In this document: piece by piece, positions 1 to 6,422 of the stretch
Layout: each line of letters begins with the position of its first letter
How positions within the stretch are numbered: the stretch's first letter is position 1
Origin: Chloroflexota bacterium
GTDB lineage: Bacteria; Chloroflexota; Limnocylindria; QHBO01
Direction: 5' to 3'
Length of the DNA: 10,808 nt
Assembly (NCBI GenBank): GCA_013697395.1
Contig: JACCWY010000139.1
Span: forward strand, 1 to 10,808
The notes under the pieces: model-generated
Database searches by the model: none
What the model was told of the DNA's origin: nothing
Seen by the model: only the letters and a program-made list of their open reading frames with translations
Translations under genes and position numbers: made by a program

Positions 1-625
1 CGTGCGCCTCGGCCGGATGGCCGTACCAGGCGGCGTTCCACATGTCGGCGTGGCGGGACACGAGCTCGAGCATGCGCGGCTGCTTGCCGGCGATGAGGAT
101 GGGCGGACCGCCGGGACGCGGCCCGGGCGGGAGGAGCTCGGCGTGGTCGGCCTCGTGCCACCGGCCCTTGAACGTCGCCGTCCCGTCGCGGAGCATCGGG
201 AGAATGATCTCGAGCGCCTCGGCAAACCGCCCAACCCGGTGATCGAAGGGCAGGCCGAAGGCGTCGAACTCCGGTTGGTGCCAGCCGCAGCCGAGGCCCA
301 GGACCAGCCGGCCGCCGCTCACCTCGTCGAACGTCGCCGCCATCTTTGCCGTCATGGCGGGGTTGCGAAACGGCACGCACAGGACGAGCGGCCCGAGCTC
401 CACGCGCGAGGTGACGGCCGCCATGGCCGACAGGAGCGTCCAGGCCTCGTGGATGCCACGCGTCTGCTCGTCCTCCCCCGACCGGAACAGGACGTGATCG
501 GGGAGCCAGACGGAGTCCAGGCCCCCGTCCTCGGCTGCGATCGTCATGGCGCGCAGGTGCTCGAACGACTTGGGCCTCCCGGCGGCATGGTCCTGGCCGA
601 TCGGCAGCATCAGTCCAATCTTCAT
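1..625 (-). CDS. LLM-class (F420-type) flavin/deazaflavin oxidoreductase, 3' end missing
   Basis: The first 208 codons are present and the gene runs off the left edge. The protein opens MKIGLMLPIGQ and has the luciferase-like TIM-barrel signatures in order: a start strand at residues 2-10, DSVWLPDHVLF at about 37-47, the LGPLVLCVPFRNPAMTAK segment at about 77-94, then the hallmark FDEVSGGRLVLGLGCGWHQPEF at about 99-120, and PPILIAGKQPRMLELVSRHAD at about 174-194. Members are usually about 280-350 aa, so roughly a third is missing. Known relatives use reduced coenzyme F420 or FMN to oxidise or reduce diverse small molecules in the cytoplasm; the substrate cannot be read here. The ATG at 625-623 has no Shine-Dalgarno sequence but has a TAGCAT box 7 nt upstream, so it may be leaderless. 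It is divergent from the CoA-transferase. Family assignment is firm; F420 versus FMN is inferred from the subfamily look. Confidence 0.9.
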   Translation of the reverse strand, partial: MKIGLMLPIGQDHAAGRPKSFEHLRAMTIAAEDGGLDSVWLPDHVLFRSGEDEQTRGIHEAWTLLSAMAAVTSRVELGPLVLCVPFRNPAMTAKMAATFDEVSGGRLVLGLGCGWHQPEFDAFGLPFDHRVGRFAEALEIILPMLRDGTATFKGRWHEADHAELLPPGPRPGGPPILIAGKQPRMLELVSRHADMWNAAWYGHPAEAH

Positions 626-632
626 GGGCGCA

Positions 633-638
633 ATGCTA
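633..638 (-). promoter_or_regulatory. Putative -10 box (TAGCAT) of the LLM oxidoreductase gene
   Basis: TAGCAT on minus fits TAnnnT and lies exactly 7 nt upstream of the ATG at 625, so transcription would start at or next to the start codon. No clear -35 is seen, and no Shine-Dalgarno fits in the gap. The placement matches leaderless genes known in high-GC bacteria. This is inferred from sequence only. Confidence 0.4.
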
Positions 639-663
639 GCGGCGCGCGTGCCAGCCGCTCATC

Positions 664-669
664 TATCGT
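664..669 (+). promoter_or_regulatory. Putative -10 box (TATCGT) of the CoA-transferase gene
   Basis: TATCGT fits TAnnnT and lies exactly 7 nt before the GTG at 677, the same spacing as the divergent gene's box. There is no Shine-Dalgarno upstream of that GTG. The leader would be zero or nearly zero nucleotides long. No convincing -35 is seen. Confidence 0.4.
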
Positions 670-676
670 ATGACGT

Positions 677-1798
677 GTGACGACCGTGCTCCCGCTCGAG
701 GGCATCCGGGTGATCGACGCCAGCCGTGTGCTGGCCGGTCCATTCGCCACCATGCTCCTCGCGGATCTCGGTGCCGACGTCATCAAGGTTGAGCCGCCGG
801 AGGGCGACGAGACGCGGACCTGGGGTCCACCGTGGTGGGGCGACCCTGCCGAGCGGCGGAGCGCCTACTTCGCGTCCGTCAACCGCAACAAGCGCAGCGT
901 CGTGATCGACCTGCGGACCGTTGGCGGGCGCGGCACGCTCGAGCGCCTGCTCGCCGGCGCGCAGCTGCTGGTGCACAACTATCGGCCCGCAACCGCGAGT
1001 CGCCTGGGTTTGGAGACCGATGGGCTGCGCGGGCGGCATCCGAACCTGGTCGTCGCAAGCGTGGGCGGCTTCCCGGGGGCGAGTGCCGACCGGCCAGCCT
1101 ACGACCTGCTGGCGCAGGGCGTCACCGGCCTGATGTCGATCACCGGCGAGCCGGACGATCCTCCGACGAAGGTCGGCGTCGCCCTGCTCGACCTCATCGC
1201 CGGCTTGGAGTGCGCGGTCGGAGCGCTGGCGGCGCTGGTCGGGCGCGGGCGCGCCGGCTCCGTGCAGGTGAGCCTCATCGAGGCCGGCGTCACGTCCCTC
1301 ATCAACGTCCTCGGAGGCCACCTGGCCACGGGCGCGGAGCCCGGCCGTCACGGAAACGCGCACCCGAACATCGTCCCATACCAGGCCTTCGCGGCCAGCG
1401 ATGGCGACCTCGTGCTGGCCGTCGGCAACGACGCCCAGTTCGGCCGCTTGCTGGAGGTGCTCGGCCTGGCCGATGACGGGATGTACGCCACAAATCCGCA
1501 GCGGCTCGCACGGCGCGCCGAGCTCGTCGCGCGCCTCGCACGGGTCATCGGGCTTCGCGGGCGAGACGAGCTGGTCGCGGCGCTCGAGGCGGCCGACGTG
1601 CCTGCCGGCCCGGTCAACCGCGTCAGCGAGGCGCTGGCCGCCATGGAGGCAGTCCATGGCCAGGGCTGGACCGACTCGCTCGATGGCGTCCGCATGGCAC
1701 CCGCCCCGATTCGGGTGGACGGCCGCAGACTCCCGGCACGCCTCGCGCCCCCGCGGCTCGGGGAGCACACCGATTCGGTCCTCGGCGCGCTCGACTAG
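677..1798 (+). CDS. CaiB/BaiF family (family III) CoA-transferase
   Basis: This 373-aa protein matches the usual length of family III CoA-transferases, which move CoA from one acyl-CoA to a carboxylate acceptor in the cytoplasm. The N-terminus has the standard PLEGIRVIDASRVLAGPFAT opening, then LLADLGADVIKVEPPEGDETR at about 27-47 and the VHNYRP segment at about 99-104. The region RPAYDLLAQGVTGLMS is followed by VGVALLDLIAG at about 167-176. Asp172 there aligns with the catalytic Asp169 of formyl-CoA transferase. The C-terminus keeps VPAGPVN (308-314) and the LGEHTD motif (361-366). The start is GTG 677, chosen because it gives the family N-terminus and because the -10 box is 7 nt away. The true substrate pair is unknown; annotation as L-carnitine or formyl-CoA transferase would be over-reach. 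No neighbour fixes the pathway. Confidence 0.92.
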   Translation: MTTVLPLEGIRVIDASRVLAGPFATMLLADLGADVIKVEPPEGDETRTWGPPWWGDPAERRSAYFASVNRNKRSVVIDLRTVGGRGTLERLLAGAQLLVHNYRPATASRLGLETDGLRGRHPNLVVASVGGFPGASADRPAYDLLAQGVTGLMSITGEPDDPPTKVGVALLDLIAGLECAVGALAALVGRGRAGSVQVSLIEAGVTSLINVLGGHLATGAEPGRHGNAHPNIVPYQAFAASDGDLVLAVGNDAQFGRLLEVLGLADDGMYATNPQRLARRAELVARLARVIGLRGRDELVAALEAADVPAGPVNRVSEALAAMEAVHGQGWTDSLDGVRMAPAPIRVDGRRLPARLAPPRLGEHTDSVLGALD

Positions 1799-1819
1799 CC
1801 GTCGGGCGTCCCCGACGAC

Positions 1820-1867
1820 GTGACGAAGATCGCGAAGCTGGGGTGGTCCGGTGTCCCGACCGGTTGA
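1820..1867 (+). pseudogene. Possible 5' stub of a VOC (glyoxalase-fold) gene
   Basis: A GTG at 1820 opens 15 codons beginning MTKIAKLGWSGVPT and stopping at TGA 1865-1867. This resembles the first strand of VOC-family proteins, which often begin M-T-[KR]-I-x-[KR]-L-G-x-x-G-V-x-T. Nothing after it continues a VOC domain: within about 10 codons the other frame becomes PAS domain. I read it as the head of a gene whose body was deleted. With only 14 informative residues chance similarity cannot be excluded. Confidence 0.4.
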
Positions 1868-3173
1868 GCTCTCGATCGTGGAGCTCAATTCGGATGGGCC
1901 TGAACGCTTCACGGCATTCATCCGCGACCTGACCCGCGAGCGGGACACGGAGGCGCAGCTGGACCTCGCCCGGCGAGAGCGCCGATCGCTGGCCGAGTCG
2001 GTCGGACGGATGCAGCCGGGCGCGACGCTGGAGCAGACGGGGGATGGGATCTGCGCCGCCGTTCGCAGCTCGGTCGGGGCGGACTACGTTGCCGTCATCC
2101 TGTTCGAGCCGAGCGGCTCGGCCCGGACCCTCGCCTCCACCACGGTCGAAGGACTCACGCCACCGATCTCCCACGAGACGTCGCCGGAGCGGGCCGCTCA
2201 CCTCATGGAGCGGACCCGTGCCGGTCCCTGGATCGAGCTGCCGAGCGAGACGGCGTTGCCCGGCGCGGAGGGGACGCATCGGTCGGCCTCCACCGCATAC
2301 GCGCCGATTCGCACGGACGACGGCATGACGGTGGGCGTGCTCCTGGCCGCCTCGAACAGAGCTGGCGACCGGGGGCGGGTGACGGGCTGGCTCCCACTCG
2401 TCTCGGACTTTGCCGGCGTCGCATCCGCGCTGCTGACGCCGCACCTGCGTGCCGGTCGCGTCGCCGCCGGCGAACGAAACGACCTCGAGCTGGTGATCTC
2501 GGAGCGCCGCTTAGTGTCCGTCTTCCAGCCGATCGTCGACATCGAATCGCGGCAGGTCACCGGCTACGAGGCGCTGACGCGGTTCGGCGAAGAGCCACCC
2601 AGCGTCGTCTTCGCCCGCGCGGCCGCCATCGGCCTCGGCGTCGAGCTCGAGCTCGCGTGCCTCCGGTCGTCGATGGAGGCGGGGGCCACACTGCCGGCCG
2701 CGAGCTGGCTGAGCCTGAACGTGTCACCCGAGCTGCTCACCACGGGCACGGCCCTCCGGGAGCTGGTGGCGGACAGCGAGCGAAAGCTCATCTTCGAGAT
2801 CACCGAGCGGATGCCGATCATCGACTACGAGGGCATGCGTTCGGCCATCGAGACCCTGGGTCCATCGGTGCAGCTCGCGATCGACGATGCGGGTGCCGGG
2901 TACGCCAGCCTGCGTCACATCATCGAGCTGCGCCCGAGCGTCGTGAAGCTGGACATCGGCCTGATCCGAGGTATCGACGTCGACCCGATCAGGCAGGCCA
3001 TGGTCGCCGGCATCGTCCATTTCGCGAACGAGATCGGCTGCACCCTGGTGGGCGAGGGGGTCGAGACGATCGAGGAGGCGGAGAAGCTGACGGACCTCGG
3101 CGTGCGGATGGGCCAGGGCTACCTGTTCGCCCGTCCCGCGCCCGTCCAGGAGCTACTGGCCACGCCGCAGTGA
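1851..3173 (+). CDS. GAF-EAL cyclic-di-GMP phosphodiesterase with truncated PAS domain
   Basis: The 440-aa product is predicted to hydrolyse c-di-GMP to pGpG. Residues 1-35 (RPVELSIVEL ... FTAFIRDLTRER) look like only the last two strands of a PAS domain, residues 35-55 a linker helix, and 55-205 a GAF-like domain. Residues 215-438 are a full EAL domain. Catalytic and metal residues all appear intact: E240 of the EAL motif (GYEALTRF), N290 (LSLNVSP), E316/E319 (FEITER), D345-D346 (AIDDAGAGYAS), K366 (VKLDIGLI), E402/E405 (GEGVET) and Q422 (GQGYLFARP). An active enzyme is therefore expected. The start is uncertain: GTG 1851 is the first in-frame start after the TGA at 1821, and no good Shine-Dalgarno precedes it. 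The abrupt PAS beginning, just after a VOC-like stub, suggests loss of the original 5' part. No GGDEF domain is present. Confidence 0.88.
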   Translation: MSRPVELSIVELNSDGPERFTAFIRDLTRERDTEAQLDLARRERRSLAESVGRMQPGATLEQTGDGICAAVRSSVGADYVAVILFEPSGSARTLASTTVEGLTPPISHETSPERAAHLMERTRAGPWIELPSETALPGAEGTHRSASTAYAPIRTDDGMTVGVLLAASNRAGDRGRVTGWLPLVSDFAGVASALLTPHLRAGRVAAGERNDLELVISERRLVSVFQPIVDIESRQVTGYEALTRFGEEPPSVVFARAAAIGLGVELELACLRSSMEAGATLPAASWLSLNVSPELLTTGTALRELVADSERKLIFEITERMPIIDYEGMRSAIETLGPSVQLAIDDAGAGYASLRHIIELRPSVVKLDIGLIRGIDVDPIRQAMVAGIVHFANEIGCTLVGEGVETIEEAEKLTDLGVRMGQGYLFARPAPVQELLATPQ

Positions 3174-3203
3174 TCGCGCGGTGCCGCGCACCTGGCGAAG
3201 GTG

Positions 3204-3279
3204 TGGAGCGGGAGACGGGGATCGAACCCGCGACATGCAGCTTGGAAGGCTGCCGCTCTGCCAACTGAGCTACTCCCGC
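3204..3279 (-). tRNA. tRNA-Gly (anticodon UCC)
   Basis: Reading minus from 3279, a 7-bp acceptor stem GCGGGAG/CTCCCGC pairs perfectly. It is followed by a D arm (GCTC...GAGC), an anticodon stem GCAGC/GCTGC with loop CTTCCAA, and a T arm GCGGG-TTCGATC-CCCGT. The anticodon TCC (plus 3244-3246) reads GGA glycine codons. U73 and an encoded CCA end (3206-3204) are present, giving 76 nt. U73 fits bacterial tRNA-Gly identity. The gene lies between two plus-strand genes and is transcribed against them. Confidence 0.97.
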
Positions 3280-3340
3280 CCGGAGTTCGCCTGATTTCGC
3301 GCCTACGGAGGGCGCGCGAGCGAATCGGCCGCCGGAAGCG

Positions 3341-3349
3341 ACCTTAGCA
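3341..3349 (-). promoter_or_regulatory. Putative extended -10 (TGCTAAGGT) for tRNA-Gly
   Basis: On minus the sequence TGCTAAGGT fits the extended -10 pattern TGnTAnnnT. It is about 60 bp upstream of the tRNA 5' end, which would give a leader of about 55 nt to be trimmed by RNase P. No good -35 is found at 16-18 bp, as is common for extended -10 promoters. Confidence 0.35.
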
Positions 3350-3395
3350 CAGCGCCGAACTTTGCCTCCGGCGAGACACGGACGGCATCGCAGCC

Positions 3396-3401
3396 GATAA
3401 T
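3396..3401 (+). promoter_or_regulatory. Putative -10 box (GATAAT) ahead of the aldehyde dehydrogenase
   Basis: GATAAT differs from TATAAT by one base and stands out in very GC-rich DNA. It is 6 nt before a GTG at 3408 that opens a short upstream ORF, and 29 nt before the dehydrogenase start at 3431. No convincing -35 is visible. Confidence 0.4.
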
Positions 3402-3407
3402 CCTCCC

Positions 3408-3434
3408 GTGGATGCGCACGCGCGACCGACGTGA
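3408..3434 (+). CDS. Possible 8-codon upstream ORF (leader peptide) overlapping the next start
   Basis: GTG 3408 opens the frame MDAHARPT and stops at TGA 3432-3434. That stop overlaps the dehydrogenase start GTG 3431 as GTGA. The dehydrogenase start has no Shine-Dalgarno, so termination-coupled re-initiation from this leaderless mini-ORF would explain its translation. The peptide itself has no evident function. It may equally be chance, since short ORFs are common in GC-rich DNA. Confidence 0.3.
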   Translation: MDAHARPT

Positions 3435-4807
3435 TCAGCTCGATCAACCCTGCCTCTGAGGAGCTGCTCGCCGAGTTCGAGCCGTGGTCGAACGCCCGGG
3501 TCGACGAGGCGGTCGGCCAGGTCGCGGCCGCCCAGGTCGTCTGGCGTGGCATGACCGTGGAGCAGCGAGCGGTACCGATGCGGCGCGCCGCCGAGCTCCT
3601 GCGCCAGCGCGTCGAGCGCTATGGAGCGCTGATCACGTCGGAGATGGGAAAGCCGATCGTGGAGGCCGAGGCGGAGGTCGCGAAGTGCGCGCTCGCCTGC
3701 GAGCACTTTGCCGAGCATGCCGCCGAGTATCTGGCCGATACGCCGGTCGCGACCGAGTCGCTCGAGAGCTACGTGGCGTACGAGCCGCTCGGCACGATCC
3801 TAGCGATCATGCCGTGGAACTTCCCCTTCTGGCAGGTCTTCCGCGCCGCAGCGCCGAGCCTGATGGCCGGCAACGGGATCGTCCTCAAGCACGCCTCGAA
3901 CGTCCCGCAGTCCGCCCTGGCGACCGAGGAGGTCATCCGCGACGCCGGGTTCCCCGACGGCCTGCTGCGGACGGTGCTGGTCGCCGGCGCCGAGACCGAG
4001 CGGCTCATCGGCGACGAGCGGATCGCGGCGGTCACCCTGACCGGCTCCTCCGAGGTCGGCGCCAGGATCGCATCGCTCGCCGCCGGCCGTCTGAAGAAGC
4101 AGGTGCTCGAGCTTGGCGGCTCGGATCCGTTCATCGTCCTCGCCGACGCCGCCCTCGAATCCGCCGCTCGCACGGCCGCCCGGGCGCGCAACCAGAACAA
4201 CGGGCAGAGCTGCATCGCCGCCAAGCGCTTCATCGTGGAGGAGCCGGTGGCCGACGAGTTCGCGGCCGCCTTCGCGGATGCCGTGCGCGCCCTCCGGGTG
4301 GGCGATCCGGCGTCACGTGAGACGAACGTCGGGCCGCTGGCTCGTGCGGACCTGCGCGATACGCTCGAACGCCAGGTCGCCGAGTCCCGGCAGATGGGCG
4401 CCGAGGCGGTTGTCGGCGGCGAGCGGCTGAACGGCCGCGGATACTTTTACGCCCCGACCATCCTGGACGGCGTGACCGAGGCGATGCCTGCCTTCCGGGA
4501 GGAGACGTTCGGCCCGGTGGCGGCGCTCATTCGCGCCCGCGACGTCGACCACGCCATCGCGCTCGCCAACGACACCGAGTACGGGCTGGGGGCCGCCGTC
4601 TGGACGCGTGACCTGGAGGCGGCGAAGAGGATCGCGCGGCGTATCGCGGCGGGATCGGTCTTCGTGAACGGCCTCGTCGCGTCGGACCCGCGCATGCCGA
4701 TGGGCGGCGTCAAGCGAAGCGGATATGGCCGCGAGCTGGGACGCCATGGCATCTGGGAGTTCACGAACATCCAGACCGTGCGCATCGGGCCGGCAGAGGC
4801 GAGCTGA
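3431..4807 (+). CDS. sad: NAD(P)-dependent succinate-semialdehyde dehydrogenase, Sad/YneI type
   Basis: This 458-aa member of the aldehyde dehydrogenase superfamily should oxidise succinate semialdehyde (or a similar aldehyde) to the acid in the cytoplasm, as in 4-aminobutyrate degradation. Visible motifs are the oxyanion Asn130 in MPWNFPFWQ, cofactor-binding Lys153 in LKHASN, TGSSEVG at 204-210, general-base Glu227 in LELGGSDPFIVL and nucleophile Cys261 in NNGQSCIAAKRF. ETFGPVA (358-364) and a C-terminus ending EFTNIQTVRIG are also present. The LELGGSDPFIVL, AAKRF and EF-NIQTV stretches closely recall E. coli YneI (Sad). The start at GTG 3431 gives MISSINPASEE, matching the family's usual SINPATGE opening. 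There is no Shine-Dalgarno sequence; see the overlapping upstream ORF. No GABA transaminase gene is seen nearby, so the native aldehyde is inferred. Confidence 0.93.
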   Translation: MISSINPASEELLAEFEPWSNARVDEAVGQVAAAQVVWRGMTVEQRAVPMRRAAELLRQRVERYGALITSEMGKPIVEAEAEVAKCALACEHFAEHAAEYLADTPVATESLESYVAYEPLGTILAIMPWNFPFWQVFRAAAPSLMAGNGIVLKHASNVPQSALATEEVIRDAGFPDGLLRTVLVAGAETERLIGDERIAAVTLTGSSEVGARIASLAAGRLKKQVLELGGSDPFIVLADAALESAARTAARARNQNNGQSCIAAKRFIVEEPVADEFAAAFADAVRALRVGDPASRETNVGPLARADLRDTLERQVAESRQMGAEAVVGGERLNGRGYFYAPTILDGVTEAMPAFREETFGPVAALIRARDVDHAIALANDTEYGLGAAVWTRDLEAAKRIARRIAAGSVFVNGLVASDPRMPMGGVKRSGYGRELGRHGIWEFTNIQTVRIGPAEAS

Positions 4808-4816
4808 GCCGTCGGA

Positions 4817-5110
4817 CTACTCGACCTCGATCTTCTCGTGAGGGCGGACTGCCTCGGCCTCCTTCTCCTCCTCGTCCAACCGCGCAATCCATCGGTCGAG
4901 ATAGACGCGAGCGGCCAGCAGCTGCTCGCGGCCGGCGACCTTGAGATGCTTGCGGGCCTCCTCGGGGAAGATCGTATGCACGGTGGCCCAGAACGCCGTC
5001 TCGATGCCGGAGCGGCCCTCGTCCACGGTCGTGCGCCATCGACCTCGTTCGAGTGAGGCGATACGCGCCTCCAGCTCGGCGGTGCGGTCGGGTGGTTGCT
5101 GATCGGTCAT
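4817..5110 (-). CDS. 97-aa charged protein coupled to the ArsA-type ATPase
   Basis: I do not recognise a named family. The 97-aa protein has a short heptad-like helix at about 11-24 (AELEARIASLER) and a central amphipathic helical stretch, FPEEARKHLKVAGREQLLAA at about 48-67, then VYLDRWIARLDEEE. The tail from about 79 is strongly charged (EEEKEAEAVRPHEKIEVE). There is no signal peptide or membrane segment, so it is probably cytosolic. ATG 5110 is chosen over an upstream in-frame ATG at 5143 because AGGAG sits 8 nt before it. That AGGAG directly abuts the TGA of the ATPase gene, which ends 13 nt upstream, so the two are almost certainly one operon with translational coupling. I infer a partner role for the ATPase. 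It is convergent with the dehydrogenase, with 9 bp between the stops. Confidence 0.8.
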   Translation of the reverse strand: MTDQQPPDRTAELEARIASLERGRWRTTVDEGRSGIETAFWATVHTIFPEEARKHLKVAGREQLLAARVYLDRWIARLDEEEKEAEAVRPHEKIEVE

Positions 5111-5118
5111 TCGCGTTG

Positions 5119-5123
5119 CTCCT
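5119..5123 (-). promoter_or_regulatory. Shine-Dalgarno AGGAG of the 97-aa protein
   Basis: AGGAG follows the ATPase stop codon with no gap and lies 8 nt before the ATG at 5110. It decides the start of the small gene and implies coupled translation. Confidence 0.7.
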
Positions 5124-6296
5124 TCAGCGTGCCGGGGTGCCAAATCGTATTTTGAGCGTTCCGTCGTCGAAGCGCGCGCCCTCGGTCGGGGCGTCGACCA
5201 GGATGCGGGGCAGAACGAGCGTGCGCCGCCACGTGCCGAGGTCGATCACGAGCTCGTCGGCGTGGCGTGAGAGGTTGATCTGATCCTTGTCGGTGAAGGG
5301 GAGGTCGACCGAGACGACGAAACCGCCGTCCTCGCGAACGACCTCGTACGGGCGGCCACGGTAGAAGAACGCGGTCGGGTCCTCCGAGCCGTACAGGCTG
5401 GCGCCGAGATCGCGCAGGAGGTCGACCCCGACCATCTCCCGGTCGAAGAAGGGCGCCTTCTTCACCGGAATGGGATGGAACGTCTTCTCGACGAGCGGGC
5501 CGTATCGCTGCTGCGCCTCGTACCACCCGCGGAAGTAGGTCCCGACATCGTCCGGCAGGACGCGGTTTGCGACCACCAGGTCGGTGGGGTAGTTGTAGAG
5601 GTGGAAGTAGGTGAACGAGCGCTGTGCCTCCTTGATCACGACCTGCTCGAGCGTCAGGACGACGCGGACGGACGTCTTCGCGTGATCCGTCAGCAGCGAG
5701 TGCATGTACTCGAGGCGCCGGAACAGCTCCTCCCCGGCGTTGAACACATCGTCGCCCGGCATCGGCATTCCGACCACGCGTCTGATGATCGGTCCTGTCA
5801 GCTTGGTGATCCGGCGGCCGATCGGCTCGACCTTCTCCATCCACCACCTGGCGGCCTCCGGCAGTGAGAGGAGCCGAAGGGTCTCGCCGGTGGGCGCCGC
5901 GTCGACGACGACCACGTCGTAATTTCCCGAGTCGTGGTGATCGGCGATCCACAGGAGCGACCCGACCTCGTCCATGCCGGGCAGAACCGTCAGCTCCTCG
6001 GCCATCACGTCGTCCAGGCCGCGCCAGCGCAGGACCGATGCGGCGTACTCCTGGATGCGGCCCCAATATCGCGTGACGTTGAAGAAGACGTCCGATTCCT
6101 GGGCCCACAGGTTCGGCACAATCTCGAGAGGGGTCGGCCCCAGCTCGCGGTCGAAGGCATCACCCAGGCTGTGGGCGATGTCGGTCGACATCACGATCGT
6201 CCGATAGCCGCGGTCGGCGCACGCGAGAGCGGTGGCAGCCGCGACGCTCGTCTTGCCGACGCCGCCCTTGCCGGTGTAGACGAGGATGCGGGTCAC
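5124..6296 (-). CDS. ArsA/Get3-family ATPase with C-terminal HSP20-like domain
   Basis: The 390-aa P-loop ATPase has the deviant Walker A of the ArsA/Get3/MinD group, GKGGVGKTS (residues 9-17, signature Lys10). It also has the switch I motif STDIAHSLGDAF (38-48, Asp39) and switch II VVVDAAPTGETLRLLSLPE (129-147). ATPase fold continues to about 310. Residues 315-390 (from RPYEVVREDGGFVVSVDLPF) look like the all-beta HSP20-like domain found at the end of many bacterial ArsA homologues. The arsenite-binding Cys cluster is absent (only Cys27), as is the CxxC zinc motif of Get3. Arsenite efflux or canonical tail-anchored targeting is therefore not supported; a targeting or chaperone role is inferred. 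GTG 6296 is chosen because it starts VTRILVYTGKGG, with GGAG 9 nt upstream. The gene is followed by the 97-aa gene. Confidence 0.9.
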   Translation of the reverse strand: MTRILVYTGKGGVGKTSVAAATALACADRGYRTIVMSTDIAHSLGDAFDRELGPTPLEIVPNLWAQESDVFFNVTRYWGRIQEYAASVLRWRGLDDVMAEELTVLPGMDEVGSLLWIADHHDSGNYDVVVVDAAPTGETLRLLSLPEAARWWMEKVEPIGRRITKLTGPIIRRVVGMPMPGDDVFNAGEELFRRLEYMHSLLTDHAKTSVRVVLTLEQVVIKEAQRSFTYFHLYNYPTDLVVANRVLPDDVGTYFRGWYEAQQRYGPLVEKTFHPIPVKKAPFFDREMVGVDLLRDLGASLYGSEDPTAFFYRGRPYEVVREDGGFVVSVDLPFTDKDQINLSRHADELVIDLGTWRRTLVLPRILVDAPTEGARFDDGTLKIRFGTPAR

Positions 6297-6325
6297 CGCG
6301 TCGGGCTCCGATCGGGTGTGCTGAA

Positions 6326-6349
6326 CGAGCCGGCCAAGCGCACGGCTCG
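6326..6349 (-). repeat. Inverted repeat: 7-bp stem, 10-nt loop, in the ATPase leader
   Basis: CGAGCCG and CGGCTCG pair perfectly around a 10-nt loop, 30 nt upstream of the ATPase start codon. With the next hairpin it forms a tandem pair. It could be part of a structured leader or processing site. There is no T-run, so it is not an intrinsic terminator by itself. Confidence 0.45.
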
Positions 6350-6370
6350 GGGATGGGCGTGATGCCGCGT

Positions 6371-6398
6371 CGCCGGGTGGGCCGTGGCACACCCGGCG
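6371..6398 (-). terminator. 9-bp GC-rich hairpin after the microprotein gene
   Basis: CGCCGGGTG (6371-6379) and CACCCGGCG (6390-6398) form a perfect 9-bp stem with a 10-nt loop. On minus it starts 25 nt after the microprotein's stop codon. No T-tract follows, so it would be a non-canonical terminator, an mRNA-stabilising 3' structure, or a leader element of the ATPase gene. The role is inferred. Confidence 0.35.
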
Positions 6399-6422
6399 AA
6401 TGGTGGGTGAGGTGAGGCTAGA

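Noticed and set aside
659..1948. A 429-codon open frame on minus, antisense to the CoA-transferase
   Set aside because: It is the reverse of a well-conserved CaiB/BaiF gene and extends into the next gene, with no recognisable domain.
3176..3189. GCGCG/CGCGC hairpin just after the EAL stop as a terminator
   Set aside because: The stem is only 5 bp with a 4-nt loop and no T-run. It is too weak and too likely by chance in this composition.
5124..6296. Arsenite-resistance (ars) locus
   Set aside because: The ATPase lacks the arsenite-binding cysteines, and no ArsB, ArsC, ArsD or ArsR lies nearby.
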